From NCBI RefSeq assembly GCF_001591805.1, contig NZ_BCVP01000025.1:54653-118652 (forward strand): a stretch of 64,000 nucleotides of DNA, in the 5' to 3' direction. Below are positions 35,398 through 43,750 of this stretch, piece after piece. The notes under the pieces are model-generated. The model worked only from the letters and a program-made list of their open reading frames with translations. It made no database searches and was not told the DNA's origin. Each line of letters starts with the position of its first letter. The stretch's first letter is position 1. This stretch comes from Neobacillus novalis NBRC 102450. Lineage in GTDB: Bacteria; Bacillota; Bacilli; Bacillales; Cytobacillaceae. A program made the position numbers and the translations under genes.

Positions 35398-36384
35398 TTA
35401 TTCATTATGGAATATCTTGCCCTGCCAATCTTTCGGCTTGATATTCTTATCCATCCATTCCTTTTGTGGTGCTATGTATGGAGCCGTGGCGATTAAATGA
35501 TTATTGTGCCAGCCTGCTGCACCGGAACGAATCATTTCATCAACCAGGACTTGAATAAATTCTTCCGGCTGAAGCTGGAAGGCGTAACGTGAAAAATCTT
35601 GGAACCAACCACAATTTAATAGGTATTTACCAATTTCTCCTTTTGACAATCCGTTTTTCATGATTAGTGTAAAGGCAAAAATCCTTTTGCAGGCATGCCA
35701 TGAAACTTTTTCTGGACTTTTAAGCCACTTTTCAAGCCGTTTCCTTGCTGTATCAATGGAACTAAGTGGATCCTCTATTTGGGGTCCATGTCCTGAATAT
35801 GCCTGCTTGATTCGGAGCGTGGATACACGATCTATACTTTCTAATGATCGTTGGATTGATGAAACACCCTCTCGAAAGAGGTTAAACCAACCGACATCAT
35901 TTCTGTGAAAGAGATCCCCGCAAATGAATATCTCTCCTTCAGGTTCATATAGAGAAATATGTCCTAGCGTGTGTCCCGGTGTGTGCAGGACTTGAAAAGT
36001 TCTGCTTCCTGTATGAATTTCATCGTTATCTAGTAGCTTCAAATCGACTCGGTAAGGTTCCACAGGCTGATCTAGCCATTCAGCACTACAGGCTTCAAGG
36101 TCACAAGCATTAATTAAATTAGCATCCCATTTATGAGCAGCAATCTTCACTCCATAATTTTTTTGAAGATGAAAATTCCCCCCTGCATGGTCACTATGAT
36201 AGTGGGTATTCACAATAAGATGTAATTCCTCTGGTGAAACGCCTGCTTCAATAATTAATTGCTCTGTTTCTTTCGCATCACTCCCAAAGCCAGTATCGAT
36301 AAGGATTGAGAGCTGATCCTTGATAAGAACCATGTTTGCACTTGGAAATTTTCTCTCAAAGAAAATAACTTCGGGGTTTTTCAT
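35398..36384 (-). CDS. Metallo-beta-lactamase-fold hydrolase
   Basis: The 328-residue protein has the MBL metal motif NTHYHSDHAGGNFH near residue 59, HTPGHTLGHISLY near 134, DLFH near 158 and a C-terminal helical extension of about 110 residues (from HACKRIFAFTLIM). Relatives include glyoxalase II-like and quorum-quenching hydrolases; the substrate is not evident. It is upstream of the MaoC-like gene. A 13-bp inverted repeat lies just before it. Confidence 0.85.
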   Translation of the reverse strand: MKNPEVIFFERKFPSANMVLIKDQLSILIDTGFGSDAKETEQLIIEAGVSPEELHLIVNTHYHSDHAGGNFHLQKNYGVKIAAHKWDANLINACDLEACSAEWLDQPVEPYRVDLKLLDNDEIHTGSRTFQVLHTPGHTLGHISLYEPEGEIFICGDLFHRNDVGWFNLFREGVSSIQRSLESIDRVSTLRIKQAYSGHGPQIEDPLSSIDTARKRLEKWLKSPEKVSWHACKRIFAFTLIMKNGLSKGEIGKYLLNCGWFQDFSRYAFQLQPEEFIQVLVDEMIRSGAAGWHNNHLIATAPYIAPQKEWMDKNIKPKDWQGKIFHNE

Positions 36385-36414
36385 TAATCTTGCCTCCTAA
36401 AATTCAAAGGTAAA

Positions 36415-36450
36415 ACAAATATGATTTAACGTTCAGTCAATCATATTTGT
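36415..36450. promoter_or_regulatory. Inverted repeat upstream of the MBL-fold gene
   Basis: Arms ACAAATATGATT and AATCATATTTGT flank TAACGTTCAGTC, about 30–65 bp before the MBL start. It could be an operator for a TetR-type protein or a leader hairpin. Further out, 36585–36612 holds another hairpin (ACGCACATA…TATGTGCGT), likely the terminator of the pirin at 36744. Confidence 0.45.
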
Positions 36451-36743
36451 TTTATTTTTACATGATTTATTTAATATATCAATTATTCAGTTTTTCTTAT
36501 TTGCAAATGATCACGTTCTGTCATTTTTACTTCTTCTAAAAGTTACTTGCAGATCTACGTATATTTCGTAATTCTATAAAAATAAACGCACATATTCATT
36601 TATATGTGCGTTATGTTTAAATCGATATTTGAATTTTGTTTTTTATTTAGCAATTCTTACGATAGGTTTAAGTGTTACTTTTCTCTCATTAATAGAGCAA
36701 AAAAGCCTATTTTCCTACTTACCTTACATTTAATGAATAGTGG

Positions 36744-37757
36744 TTACCTTTTTTCAACTCTTCCATCCTTATAGCTCGCGAATCTTCCTGACTCACGCTT
36801 ATTTACAGGATCTGGACGGTCCCACGGCCAGCCTCCAAATTGTGTATTTTGATAATCCCTGAATGCATCGTGAATTTCCTGCTCAGTATTCATGACAAAC
36901 GGTCCATAGGATACGACAGGTTCTTGTATCGGCTCACCCTCTAGGAGCAGCATATAACTCTCAGATAAGCCATTTGTGATCGTGATTTCCTGATCACCGG
37001 CAAGCTTTACACGATGATACGTTTCAATCGCTGTTTCGTCTATATTTAGTTTATCTCCCTGATAATAGTATATATTTCTCGTCATTGTTGCTGAAACTGA
37101 CGGCAGGGTGAAGACTGCTTCCGGCTCCATATGAATAACGTAGATCCCCACATGATGATTTTTATCGTTTGCCCAAGAAGCAGAGTTTGGCTCTAAACTA
37201 GACTTACCCATCACACTTCCGGCAATCATTCTTACGGTCGTTTTCTGTCCATTCGCAGCAGCCGATTCTACTTCCGGTATATCCTCAGCCCATAACATTT
37301 TATATTCAGGATCAGCGAATTTATCTTTTGCAGGTAAATTCAGCCATATCTGAAAAAATTCAAGTGGATTGCCTTTGTCCTGATGGACGAGAGGAAACAT
37401 TTCAGTATGCTGTGCACCCTTACCTGCTGTCATCCATTGAACATCCCCATTCCCAAATCGTCCTCTGGACCCATATGAATCAAAATGATCAACAAAACCC
37501 TCAAGAACGACTGTTACCGTTTCAAAACCTCTGTGAGGATGTACAGGAAATCCCGGAACCGTTTTGCCATGATACATTCTAAAACCATCACGCAACGTAA
37601 AATCCTCGCCAAGATTTCTGCCTTCCAATGAAACGTTAGGACCCTGCTGGTCATTTCCTGAAGGATACGCATCTTTATGATGTACTGTCATAAGGAACGG
37701 ATCTTCTGTCTCCCATGGAAATCCCAATTTTTGTATTTTGATGATTTTGCTATTCAT
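36744..37757 (-). CDS. Pirin-family bicupin protein, long form
   Basis: The 337-residue protein has the pirin N-terminal cupin with FPVHPHRGFETVTVVLEG near residue 75, QWMTAGKGAQHTEMFP near 105, and the long C-terminal domain (WPWDRPDPVNKRESGRFA). His ligands for the metal are present in both N-terminal motifs. It is unrelated in length to the YhhW-type pirin at 12905. It lies downstream of the second dioxygenase, consistent with aromatic or flavonoid breakdown or redox control; the function of pirins is not settled. Confidence 0.87.
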   Translation of the reverse strand: MNSKIIKIQKLGFPWETEDPFLMTVHHKDAYPSGNDQQGPNVSLEGRNLGEDFTLRDGFRMYHGKTVPGFPVHPHRGFETVTVVLEGFVDHFDSYGSRGRFGNGDVQWMTAGKGAQHTEMFPLVHQDKGNPLEFFQIWLNLPAKDKFADPEYKMLWAEDIPEVESAAANGQKTTVRMIAGSVMGKSSLEPNSASWANDKNHHVGIYVIHMEPEAVFTLPSVSATMTRNIYYYQGDKLNIDETAIETYHRVKLAGDQEITITNGLSESYMLLLEGEPIQEPVVSYGPFVMNTEQEIHDAFRDYQNTQFGGWPWDRPDPVNKRESGRFASYKDGRVEKR

Positions 37758-37867
37758 TTCTATTTCTCTCCTTTATAAGCCACCCTATTGTGGATTTATT
37801 TTGATCTTTAAATCTGAGGTAACGTGATAAACAACAGCCTATTGATGTGATACTGTTCGTTTGTTAA

Positions 37868-38812
37868 TTAATACTCCTCAATAGGTTTTAGATTTTCTTC
37901 AATTTCAACTCTTCGGTCTTCTAAAAATGGTGGTAAATCTAATTTTTCACCCAGTGTTTCGATGTCTCCATCAATTGTGAAGCCTGGCCCATCGGTTGCA
38001 ATTTCAAATAGAATCCCGTTTGATTCACGGAAATATAGGCTCTTAAAGTAGAAACGGTCGACAATTCCTGAGGAATGGAATCCTCTTTGTTTTACTTGTT
38101 CTTCCCAATAGGCAAGCTCTGAATCGTTTTTTACACGAACCGCTAAATGATGAATACTACCGCGGCCTGGTTTTTCAGTCGGTCCGTCTAAATACTTCAC
38201 GACGATTTCTCCAAAAACCTCTCCTTTAATTGATTGAAAAATCGCTTCGTCATCTGTACGGTTTATCTCTGTGTAGCCAAACATATCTGTAAGTGTGCTT
38301 GCCAGTTTATCAAGTCTTCGTACTGTTATTTCCGTAGTGCCCATTCCTTGAATTTGATGCTCTGCAGGGACATCGGATTTTTCCCAAGTTTGCCAGTGCA
38401 CCACTTTTGCACCGTTTGAGACAAGAAGTACCATACGTAAACCTTCAGGATCCTCAAAGTGTAAAGCTGGGTGATTGGCATACGTTGTAATGTCACTATG
38501 CTCAATACCGTGTTCCTTAAATCGTTCTTTCCAATAGAATAAACTTGTTTCTGATGGTACTAGTAAACCAATTTTTGTGATGGAATTTGTACCACGATAA
38601 GTTTTTCCAACTGGTGGAATTTCAAAAAAAGATAGTTCAGTACCTGGGCTACCTGTTTTATCTCCGTAAAATAGGTGATACATAGATGGATCATCTTGGT
38701 TCACGGTCACTTTCACACGACGTAATCCAAGCAAGTGACGGTAAAAGTGATTATTTTGACTTGCGTTTTTTGTAATCATTGAAATGTGATGATGTCCCGG
38801 AATTTTATACAT
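37868..38812 (-). CDS. Ring-cleaving dioxygenase (VOC family), MhqA/MhqO-like paralogue
   Basis: The protein has two VOC domains, with HHHISMITKNASQNNHFY near the N-terminus, SIHHLAVRVKN near residue 215 and ILFEIATDGPGF near 266, the same ligand pattern as the enzyme at 16311–17249. I chose the ATG at 38812 (GGAGG 8 nt upstream); the frame extends seven codons further. A degenerate marR gene and an MhqR-type half-box lie just upstream, so it was probably once locally regulated. Confidence 0.88.
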   Translation of the reverse strand: MYKIPGHHHISMITKNASQNNHFYRHLLGLRRVKVTVNQDDPSMYHLFYGDKTGSPGTELSFFEIPPVGKTYRGTNSITKIGLLVPSETSLFYWKERFKEHGIEHSDITTYANHPALHFEDPEGLRMVLLVSNGAKVVHWQTWEKSDVPAEHQIQGMGTTEITVRRLDKLASTLTDMFGYTEINRTDDEAIFQSIKGEVFGEIVVKYLDGPTEKPGRGSIHHLAVRVKNDSELAYWEEQVKQRGFHSSGIVDRFYFKSLYFRESNGILFEIATDGPGFTIDGDIETLGEKLDLPPFLEDRRVEIEENLKPIEEY

Positions 38813-38889
38813 AGATAATTCCTCCATTTTCAATTAACTAGTCAAGTGATAATTAAAAAAATTAGCATTTATCACAAGTAATTGGACTC

Positions 38890-39150
38890 TTAATTTTCCA
38901 TTTTACTTTCGGTATTTTTTTGCAACTTAGTCATGAGCATATATAGTGTTTTCTGCTCTTCCTCTGTTAAGCACTCATTGACAATGGACGTTTGGAAAGT
39001 AAGTTGGTGTTCAAAAACTTCATGTATTTTATCTTCCCCCTTTTGAAGTAAGGGCAATCCATTTAGTTTTTCAATCCTGCTTTCGCTGTATATACCCCTC
39101 TTGCTCAAGACGACCTTTCGTTACTATCACTTTATACCTCAAGTGAAAAA
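38890..39150 (-). pseudogene. Frameshifted marR-type regulator remnant
   Basis: Two frames together make the second half of a MarR protein: GRLEQEGYIQRKQD (about 39150–39100) ends at a stop, and after a shift the frame continues LLQKGEDKIHEVFEHQ to CLTEEEQKTLYMLMTKLQ. The N-terminal half is missing. A 72-codon open frame from a TTG exists, but it would lack the DNA-binding helices. Confidence 0.75.
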
Positions 39151-39163
39151 AGTGCAACAAAAA

Positions 39164-39181
39164 TATCTCGAATTGAAAGTA
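39164..39181. promoter_or_regulatory. Half MhqR box upstream of the marR remnant
   Basis: TATCTCGAATT is an exact left half of the MhqR consensus; the right half (GAAAGTA) has decayed. It supports past MhqR-type control of the downstream dioxygenase. Confidence 0.4.
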
Positions 39182-39272
39182 TTTTTGCTGCATCTCTGAA
39201 TTTCATGCCGAACTGTCTCCCGCTCTTCTCTTCCGCCTCAGATCGTTGATATATCGGGCCTCCCCCACATTC

Positions 39273-39339
39273 AATCAAACGTTTGATCAATAAAAAAAGA
39301 ATCGGGAAGCGTACCAGCGGTACGCTTTCCCGATTCTTT
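39273..39339 (-). terminator. Displaced glmS terminator (dispersed module, copy 2)
   Basis: On the minus strand AAAGAATCGGG… forms a hairpin with GCGTACC and GGTACGC in the stem, followed by seven T and the palindrome TCAAACGTTTGA. Joining 54252 back to 39334 would put this hairpin directly behind the glmS stop, so it is the native glmS terminator moved 15 kb away by the transposon. It is related throughout to 26065–26131. Confidence 0.8.
39335..39339. repeat. Target-site duplication, left copy (TCTTT)
   Basis: The five bases flanking the left transposon end are identical to 54252–54256 at the right end, as expected of Tn7-type insertion. Confidence 0.85.
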
Positions 39340-39468
39340 TGTTTGCAGACAACAAAGTCGGGTACTGTAAAACGCTGGAACCCGCATTCCTGCGTTTTAA
39401 ATTGCATTAGTGAAAAAAGAAAGTCGGGTACCGCCTTTTTTTCTACCATACAACAAAGTCGGGTACTC
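39340..39468. repeat. Left transposon end with three TnsB-type sites
   Basis: Sites containing AAAGTCGGGTAC occur at 39348–39367, 39412–39433 (weaker) and 39450–39468, widely spaced as in the left end of Tn7. A hairpin, AAAACGC…GCGTTTT, lies between sites 1 and 2 (39369–39399). Confidence 0.88.
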
Positions 39469-39559
39469 GAACGGCTCATATTGTCGAACTAAGCCCATTT
39501 TTTTGTACGGTGACATTTGTATATAACTCACTCGCTAATTGAATAAAAAACTAATAAAT

Positions 39560-39592
39560 AAGGTGCCACCAATTAAAGGTAACACCTTATCC
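39560..39592 (-). terminator. Intrinsic terminator of the DUF3888-like gene
   Basis: TAAGGTG and CACCTTA form a stem around a partly paired loop just after the stop at 39595, followed by a T-rich stretch on the minus strand. Confidence 0.55.
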
Positions 39593-39594
39593 CG

Positions 39595-39996
39595 TTACTT
39601 ATGTTGGTATTCTAATACTTCTACCTTAAATCCGTGACTACATCCAATTTTAGGACTATCACAAGATGGAGAAACTCTTACTTTAACCAAGTCATCTTGA
39701 TATCTATCAGGAACTTGAATTCTTAAAGAAATATCATAAGAATGATTGTTGTTATAAACAATATTAACAATCTTCTTTTGCTGCCAGCCAAAACCAGATT
39801 CCTCTTTTCCTCCATACTCTTTTATTACCCTTTTATCAATAGCTGGAAATATAATATCCCGAATAATATCTTCTGGTGTAACATACCAGTCTTCCGCATA
39901 CGGTTTAATTTCCTTTGGCTCTGGAGGTTTAGCATTAGCTAGGTTTCCTGTGAAAAACATTAATAAGATGATAAAAAGACAAATCATTTTCTTCAA
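39595..39996 (-). CDS. Secreted DUF3888-like small protein
   Basis: The probable protein has 133 residues, starting at a TTG (39996) with GGAG 8 nt upstream; the longer frame to 40068 has no ribosome-binding site. It begins with a signal peptide (KKMICLFIILLMFFTG, cleavage near ANA) followed by EDIIRDIIFPAIDKRVIKEYGG and a C-terminal SCDSPKIGCSHGFKVEVLEY with two Cys. The pattern resembles the DUF3888 proteins of Bacillus. It lies between tnsD and the left end, an unusual place for cargo. Confidence 0.55.
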   Translation of the reverse strand: MKKMICLFIILLMFFTGNLANAKPPEPKEIKPYAEDWYVTPEDIIRDIIFPAIDKRVIKEYGGKEESGFGWQQKKIVNIVYNNNHSYDISLRIQVPDRYQDDLVKVRVSPSCDSPKIGCSHGFKVEVLEYQHK

Positions 39997-40156
39997 GATG
40001 CTCACTCCAGAAAGTATTAACGATAGATTTCGAACTGACTCGTTATCACTTGTACTTTTTATCCCCAATTATGACCTTTTGATATATTGTTCCCCATTAA
40101 TACAAGAATATGTATTATGTTAACTTCCGTCTAAACTAAAACGGTTAACAAAAATC

Positions 40157-40182
40157 AAGGGGCTTCATTTTAGAAGCCCCTT
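40157..40182 (-). terminator. Intrinsic terminator of the tns operon
   Basis: AAGGGGCTTC and GAAGCCCCTT form a ten-bp stem with a six-base loop right behind the tnsD stop, followed on the minus strand by GATTTTTG. Confidence 0.75.
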
Positions 40183-40188
40183 CAATAT

Positions 40189-42081
40189 CTACTGATTTAC
40201 CGTTTCATATTCAGTCGTTCTTAATGTGATTAACCTTTTGACTTCGTTTGAAACGGTCGGTCTAAGTCCTGCTTTTTTGTAAATTTTCCATTCAAGAATT
40301 GGCTCATCTTCTTTTTTTAGTTTTTCAAGTGTAACTTCAACCCGTCTTTTTTGGAAGGATACTGTGTCTTCCGATACTTTACGGATATACTCCATGGTCT
40401 TTGGGAGTTTATCCGCTTTTTTCTGGAATAAAGATAATTCATTTAACTTCTTACCAATGGAAGTTATCGTTATCCTTGTTGGTTTTTCAGCTTCCATGTC
40501 CCAAGTTTGAACTACTTTCTTTATTTGTTTCAACAATTCTTTATCCCGCTTCTCCCAATCGACCCGTTGATTCGGAGTTTGAATCCTTTTCTTTACAGGA
40601 GAATTATCGTTAAGCCAATCAGAATCGTTCCGATACAAAAAGGCATACACATCAGGAGCCATCTTTCTCAACTCTGTTTTTGATTTTTCAGGGTATTCCT
40701 CCTGAAGTTCCAGCCATTTGTTTTTTCTTTCTGTTAACTGTGTTTCGAAATCTTCCAATGTCTGATTCACATTTTTCTTTTCAACTTTCGGCAACTTCCA
40801 AGAGACCTTTAATTCCATTTCAGCCGCATATTTTTTAATGGTGGCACGATCTGCCTGTAATTCCTTTGCTATTTCTGTAAGGGTGTTCCCTTCGTTCACC
40901 AATTCCAACAGTTTTTCTTTCCAAACGTGACCATATTCTTTTATTGTGCCGATACGATATTTGTCTTCTCTGTTTTGATCAGGTCCTCTCCTTGAAAAAA
41001 CAAAACCACAAACACAGTGGAATGTTCCAACTGGTTTCCTTGTATCATAGCAAGTGGTTATCGTTAAATCTGTTACGACTGGCTTATGATGGTTGGGACA
41101 AGCAACATTGAGACATAACCAAGATCCCTTTCCAAATGGAAGATACTCCATTTTACCAAACAAATGATTCAAATCAGTTTCCAAAAACATCATCACCAAT
41201 AAATGCCGAATCGGATGAAAGGACTTGCGGTGTTTTTGAAAGATCATCGTTAACCAATCGGATTCTTCGATATACACTTGTGACTGCAATAATTCTAAAC
41301 TGCGTTCGGAGAATGTTGCTCCAAAACATTGGTATAACCTGTCCCGTTTTAAAAACCCGTTTATACTTGCATATCCTTTTTGTTTTATAAGGGTCAGGTA
41401 TTTTTCCCGAAGCGTATTATCAGTCTTTTGGAGATGGGTATTATTTAGGAGAGTTTCGGTTGCTTTGGCAACTTTTATGAGCAAACGAACCTCTTCTTTC
41501 TTTAGTTCATCAAGATTATTCTTTGTTCCTTCAACAGACGGAGTGGCGATGATATATTCATGTTGATTTTGTGCTTTTACTGAAACATTAGTTTCTTCCA
41601 ATACCTTTTCGTGTTTAGAACACATAAAAACACCAGGAGCCTGATGAACCCGACGCCAATATGTTTCACCAAGAGTGTCCATATCCTCTTTGATACAATC
41701 ACGGCACACCCATAGGTTAGTTTTTAATTTGACATTGCTTGCTGCAACACCAATACGGGTGTGTATTGTACTACCCTTATTTTCCATCATGGACTGCTTT
41801 ACTTGTTTCGCCTGTTTTGGTAGCAAAAAGGCTCCATAATAGGGATACATCGTATGATTATTAATCAATTGTTCTGCATCCCAATAAGAACCCAGCTGGC
41901 TTAGTAAAAAATTTAAATTGGCAGGTAAGTCCCAAACGGACCGAACAGTCCGTTTTTCAAACAGATCTTCTGTTGTCATTTTTGGACTCGTATTTCCAGA
42001 CCGTACATGATACCTCGCCAATACGCTATACAACAATTCATCAGGATACGGAGTGGGAAACCAGTGCAGCATGTTCATCAT
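40189..42081 (-). CDS. tnsD: TnsD/TniQ target-selection protein
   Basis: The 630-residue protein begins with a TniQ domain (FPTPYPDELLYSVLARYHVRSG). It has a zinc-binding segment with Cys pairs in VCRDCIKED and MCSKHEKVLE (about 125–160), a second set in CLNVACPNHHK and FHCVCGFVFSRR (about 325–360), and a helix-turn-helix TLTEIAKELQADRATIKKY near 400. In Tn7, TnsD binds the 3' end of glmS and directs insertion behind it, which matches the location of this element. It overlaps tnsC by 41 bp. Confidence 0.92.
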   Translation of the reverse strand: MMNMLHWFPTPYPDELLYSVLARYHVRSGNTSPKMTTEDLFEKRTVRSVWDLPANLNFLLSQLGSYWDAEQLINNHTMYPYYGAFLLPKQAKQVKQSMMENKGSTIHTRIGVAASNVKLKTNLWVCRDCIKEDMDTLGETYWRRVHQAPGVFMCSKHEKVLEETNVSVKAQNQHEYIIATPSVEGTKNNLDELKKEEVRLLIKVAKATETLLNNTHLQKTDNTLREKYLTLIKQKGYASINGFLKRDRLYQCFGATFSERSLELLQSQVYIEESDWLTMIFQKHRKSFHPIRHLLVMMFLETDLNHLFGKMEYLPFGKGSWLCLNVACPNHHKPVVTDLTITTCYDTRKPVGTFHCVCGFVFSRRGPDQNREDKYRIGTIKEYGHVWKEKLLELVNEGNTLTEIAKELQADRATIKKYAAEMELKVSWKLPKVEKKNVNQTLEDFETQLTERKNKWLELQEEYPEKSKTELRKMAPDVYAFLYRNDSDWLNDNSPVKKRIQTPNQRVDWEKRDKELLKQIKKVVQTWDMEAEKPTRITITSIGKKLNELSLFQKKADKLPKTMEYIRKVSEDTVSFQKRRVEVTLEKLKKEDEPILEWKIYKKAGLRPTVSNEVKRLITLRTTEYETVNQ

Positions 42082-43750
42082 CCTCCCTGAACTCGTCTAA
42101 TGGTTGTTTGATGATATTTTTATCAAGAAACCATTCGTGAACCGACTTTTTCTTCTGCCTTCCTTCTTGCATTAAACGCCCCAAATAATTTTCATCAATG
42201 GACATGGATTTCTTTTTCTTGTTCTTGCTCGCAACTTTCTTGTCATCCTTATCAATAAGGAGTTTTACCGCTTCTTTTAGTATCATTGATTTTCCAATGT
42301 CTTCACCCGTATCTTTAAATACTTTCTTTACAGCACTTTGGACTTCCTTTGGTTCAAAATCCATGGCTAACAGTTGCAAGGTAACCTCTTCTAAAAGAGA
42401 TTGTTCCTTCTTCTGACGCTTTTGCTGCGTTAATTTCTTTTGAATCCGAACCTTTTCCTGAAAATCAATGGAGGATTTATACCTTTCGAGTTCCTCATCC
42501 ATATCAATCGGACGAATATCTTCATATTTAGCAATTTCACTTGGAATCCCTGACCTTAATGCATTTAACATTGGTTGTACCAGTCTTAAGCTGTCTCTAG
42601 CCACTTGCTTGACGATTTGTTTGCTTATTTTTTCTTCCCCTGTTGAAATTGCTCTTACTTGTGCCAGCATAAAAAGTTTTACGGCAATGTCAAGAATCCC
42701 TTGGCTTTCCTCGTAAAGTAAATCACTAAAGTCACTGGTTAATTCAGTAAAGTCTGTTGTCCACTGATATTCCCACATACCATCCACGAATAAATCCCAG
42801 GACTCATCTTGTGGCATTTGAGACCAAACCATATCTCCCTGACCACTTCCGCGTCTTGCTTGTCGAAATTCACTTTGTAATATAGAAATGGCTTTATTCG
42901 TCCCGACCATCAAAACAGGAATGCCGATGGTGTTAACCAAAGTAACAAAGAAGTTCAACATTTTATCTGAACCGCCACTTTTACTAAGACTGAGATGCTG
43001 AATTTCATCGATGATGAGTAAACCAATTCCATGGAGACTAGATAAATGAGCCATTCGCTGTAACATTAAATCCGTCGTATTTTTTTGTGCCCCAAATTTG
43101 TTTAAATAGTTGGACCCTAATAATCGATCCAATTCAGCGAAAAAGCTCATACATAAACCTTTTAAGGACCCATCAAATGGACAATCGAGCTTCAACCAAC
43201 TAATCTGGGTATAAATAAAGGGCTTCCCTTGATACTCATGATGCTTGATCAATTGAGGGTAAAATGATAGCACCCTTTCGATTGCGGTCGATTTACCAAT
43301 CCCTGAAAGACCAATAATCGTAAACCCAGCCGCTGTTCGTTTTGCTTCTGTTTGGTACGTTTTTAAAAACTTCCCTTCCTTTATCGCTCGATAACTTTCA
43401 TGAACCCTCATGACTTCTTCTTTTTTCATTGGATTTCGGTGCAGGTATCCTTGACGAATCGCTCTGGAAATCCTTTGTTCAAGATCGAGATGGTTTTCAA
43501 ATGGTTGGAAATATTGAAACAACCTCTGCAAACAATGAAACCGATAATTAGCATTTAAGGATCGTTCTTTTTCGTCATAAGGAGGTAAAACAGATAATTG
43601 GTCAACTACTTCTTCCTCCGTAAAAATAGGAGGTAGTGCTTCTATTAATGGATTGGATTGATAATCTTGAACAATTTGATCGCTGTAAATCGCATCCACC
43701 ATTTCTTCACCATGCAGTATCTGTAAATCACTTGCTGCTAACCCTTGCAT
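42041..43750 (-). CDS. tnsC: TnsC AAA+ regulator ATPase
   Basis: The 569-residue protein has Walker A GLSGIGKSTAIERVL near residue 146, Walker B GLLIIDEIQHLSLS near 241 and sensor motif VLMVGTNKA near 281. It connects the target-site protein TnsD with the TnsAB transposase. The C-terminal half is Lys/Glu-rich (KQKRQKKEQ, NKKKKS) and presumably interacts with TnsA/B. It overlaps tnsB by 23 bp and tnsD by 41 bp, indicating coupled translation. Confidence 0.94.
   Translation of the reverse strand: MQGLAASDLQILHGEEMVDAIYSDQIVQDYQSNPLIEALPPIFTEEEVVDQLSVLPPYDEKERSLNANYRFHCLQRLFQYFQPFENHLDLEQRISRAIRQGYLHRNPMKKEEVMRVHESYRAIKEGKFLKTYQTEAKRTAAGFTIIGLSGIGKSTAIERVLSFYPQLIKHHEYQGKPFIYTQISWLKLDCPFDGSLKGLCMSFFAELDRLLGSNYLNKFGAQKNTTDLMLQRMAHLSSLHGIGLLIIDEIQHLSLSKSGGSDKMLNFFVTLVNTIGIPVLMVGTNKAISILQSEFRQARRGSGQGDMVWSQMPQDESWDLFVDGMWEYQWTTDFTELTSDFSDLLYEESQGILDIAVKLFMLAQVRAISTGEEKISKQIVKQVARDSLRLVQPMLNALRSGIPSEIAKYEDIRPIDMDEELERYKSSIDFQEKVRIQKKLTQQKRQKKEQSLLEEVTLQLLAMDFEPKEVQSAVKKVFKDTGEDIGKSMILKEAVKLLIDKDDKKVASKNKKKKSMSIDENYLGRLMQEGRQKKKSVHEWFLDKNIIKQPLDEFREDDEHAALVSHSVS

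Noticed and set aside
39132..39479. Open frame of 115 codons crossing the left transposon boundary
   Set aside because: It spans the 39340 end and overlaps the hairpin, TnsB sites and the MhqR half-box, has no ribosome-binding site and no protein-like composition.
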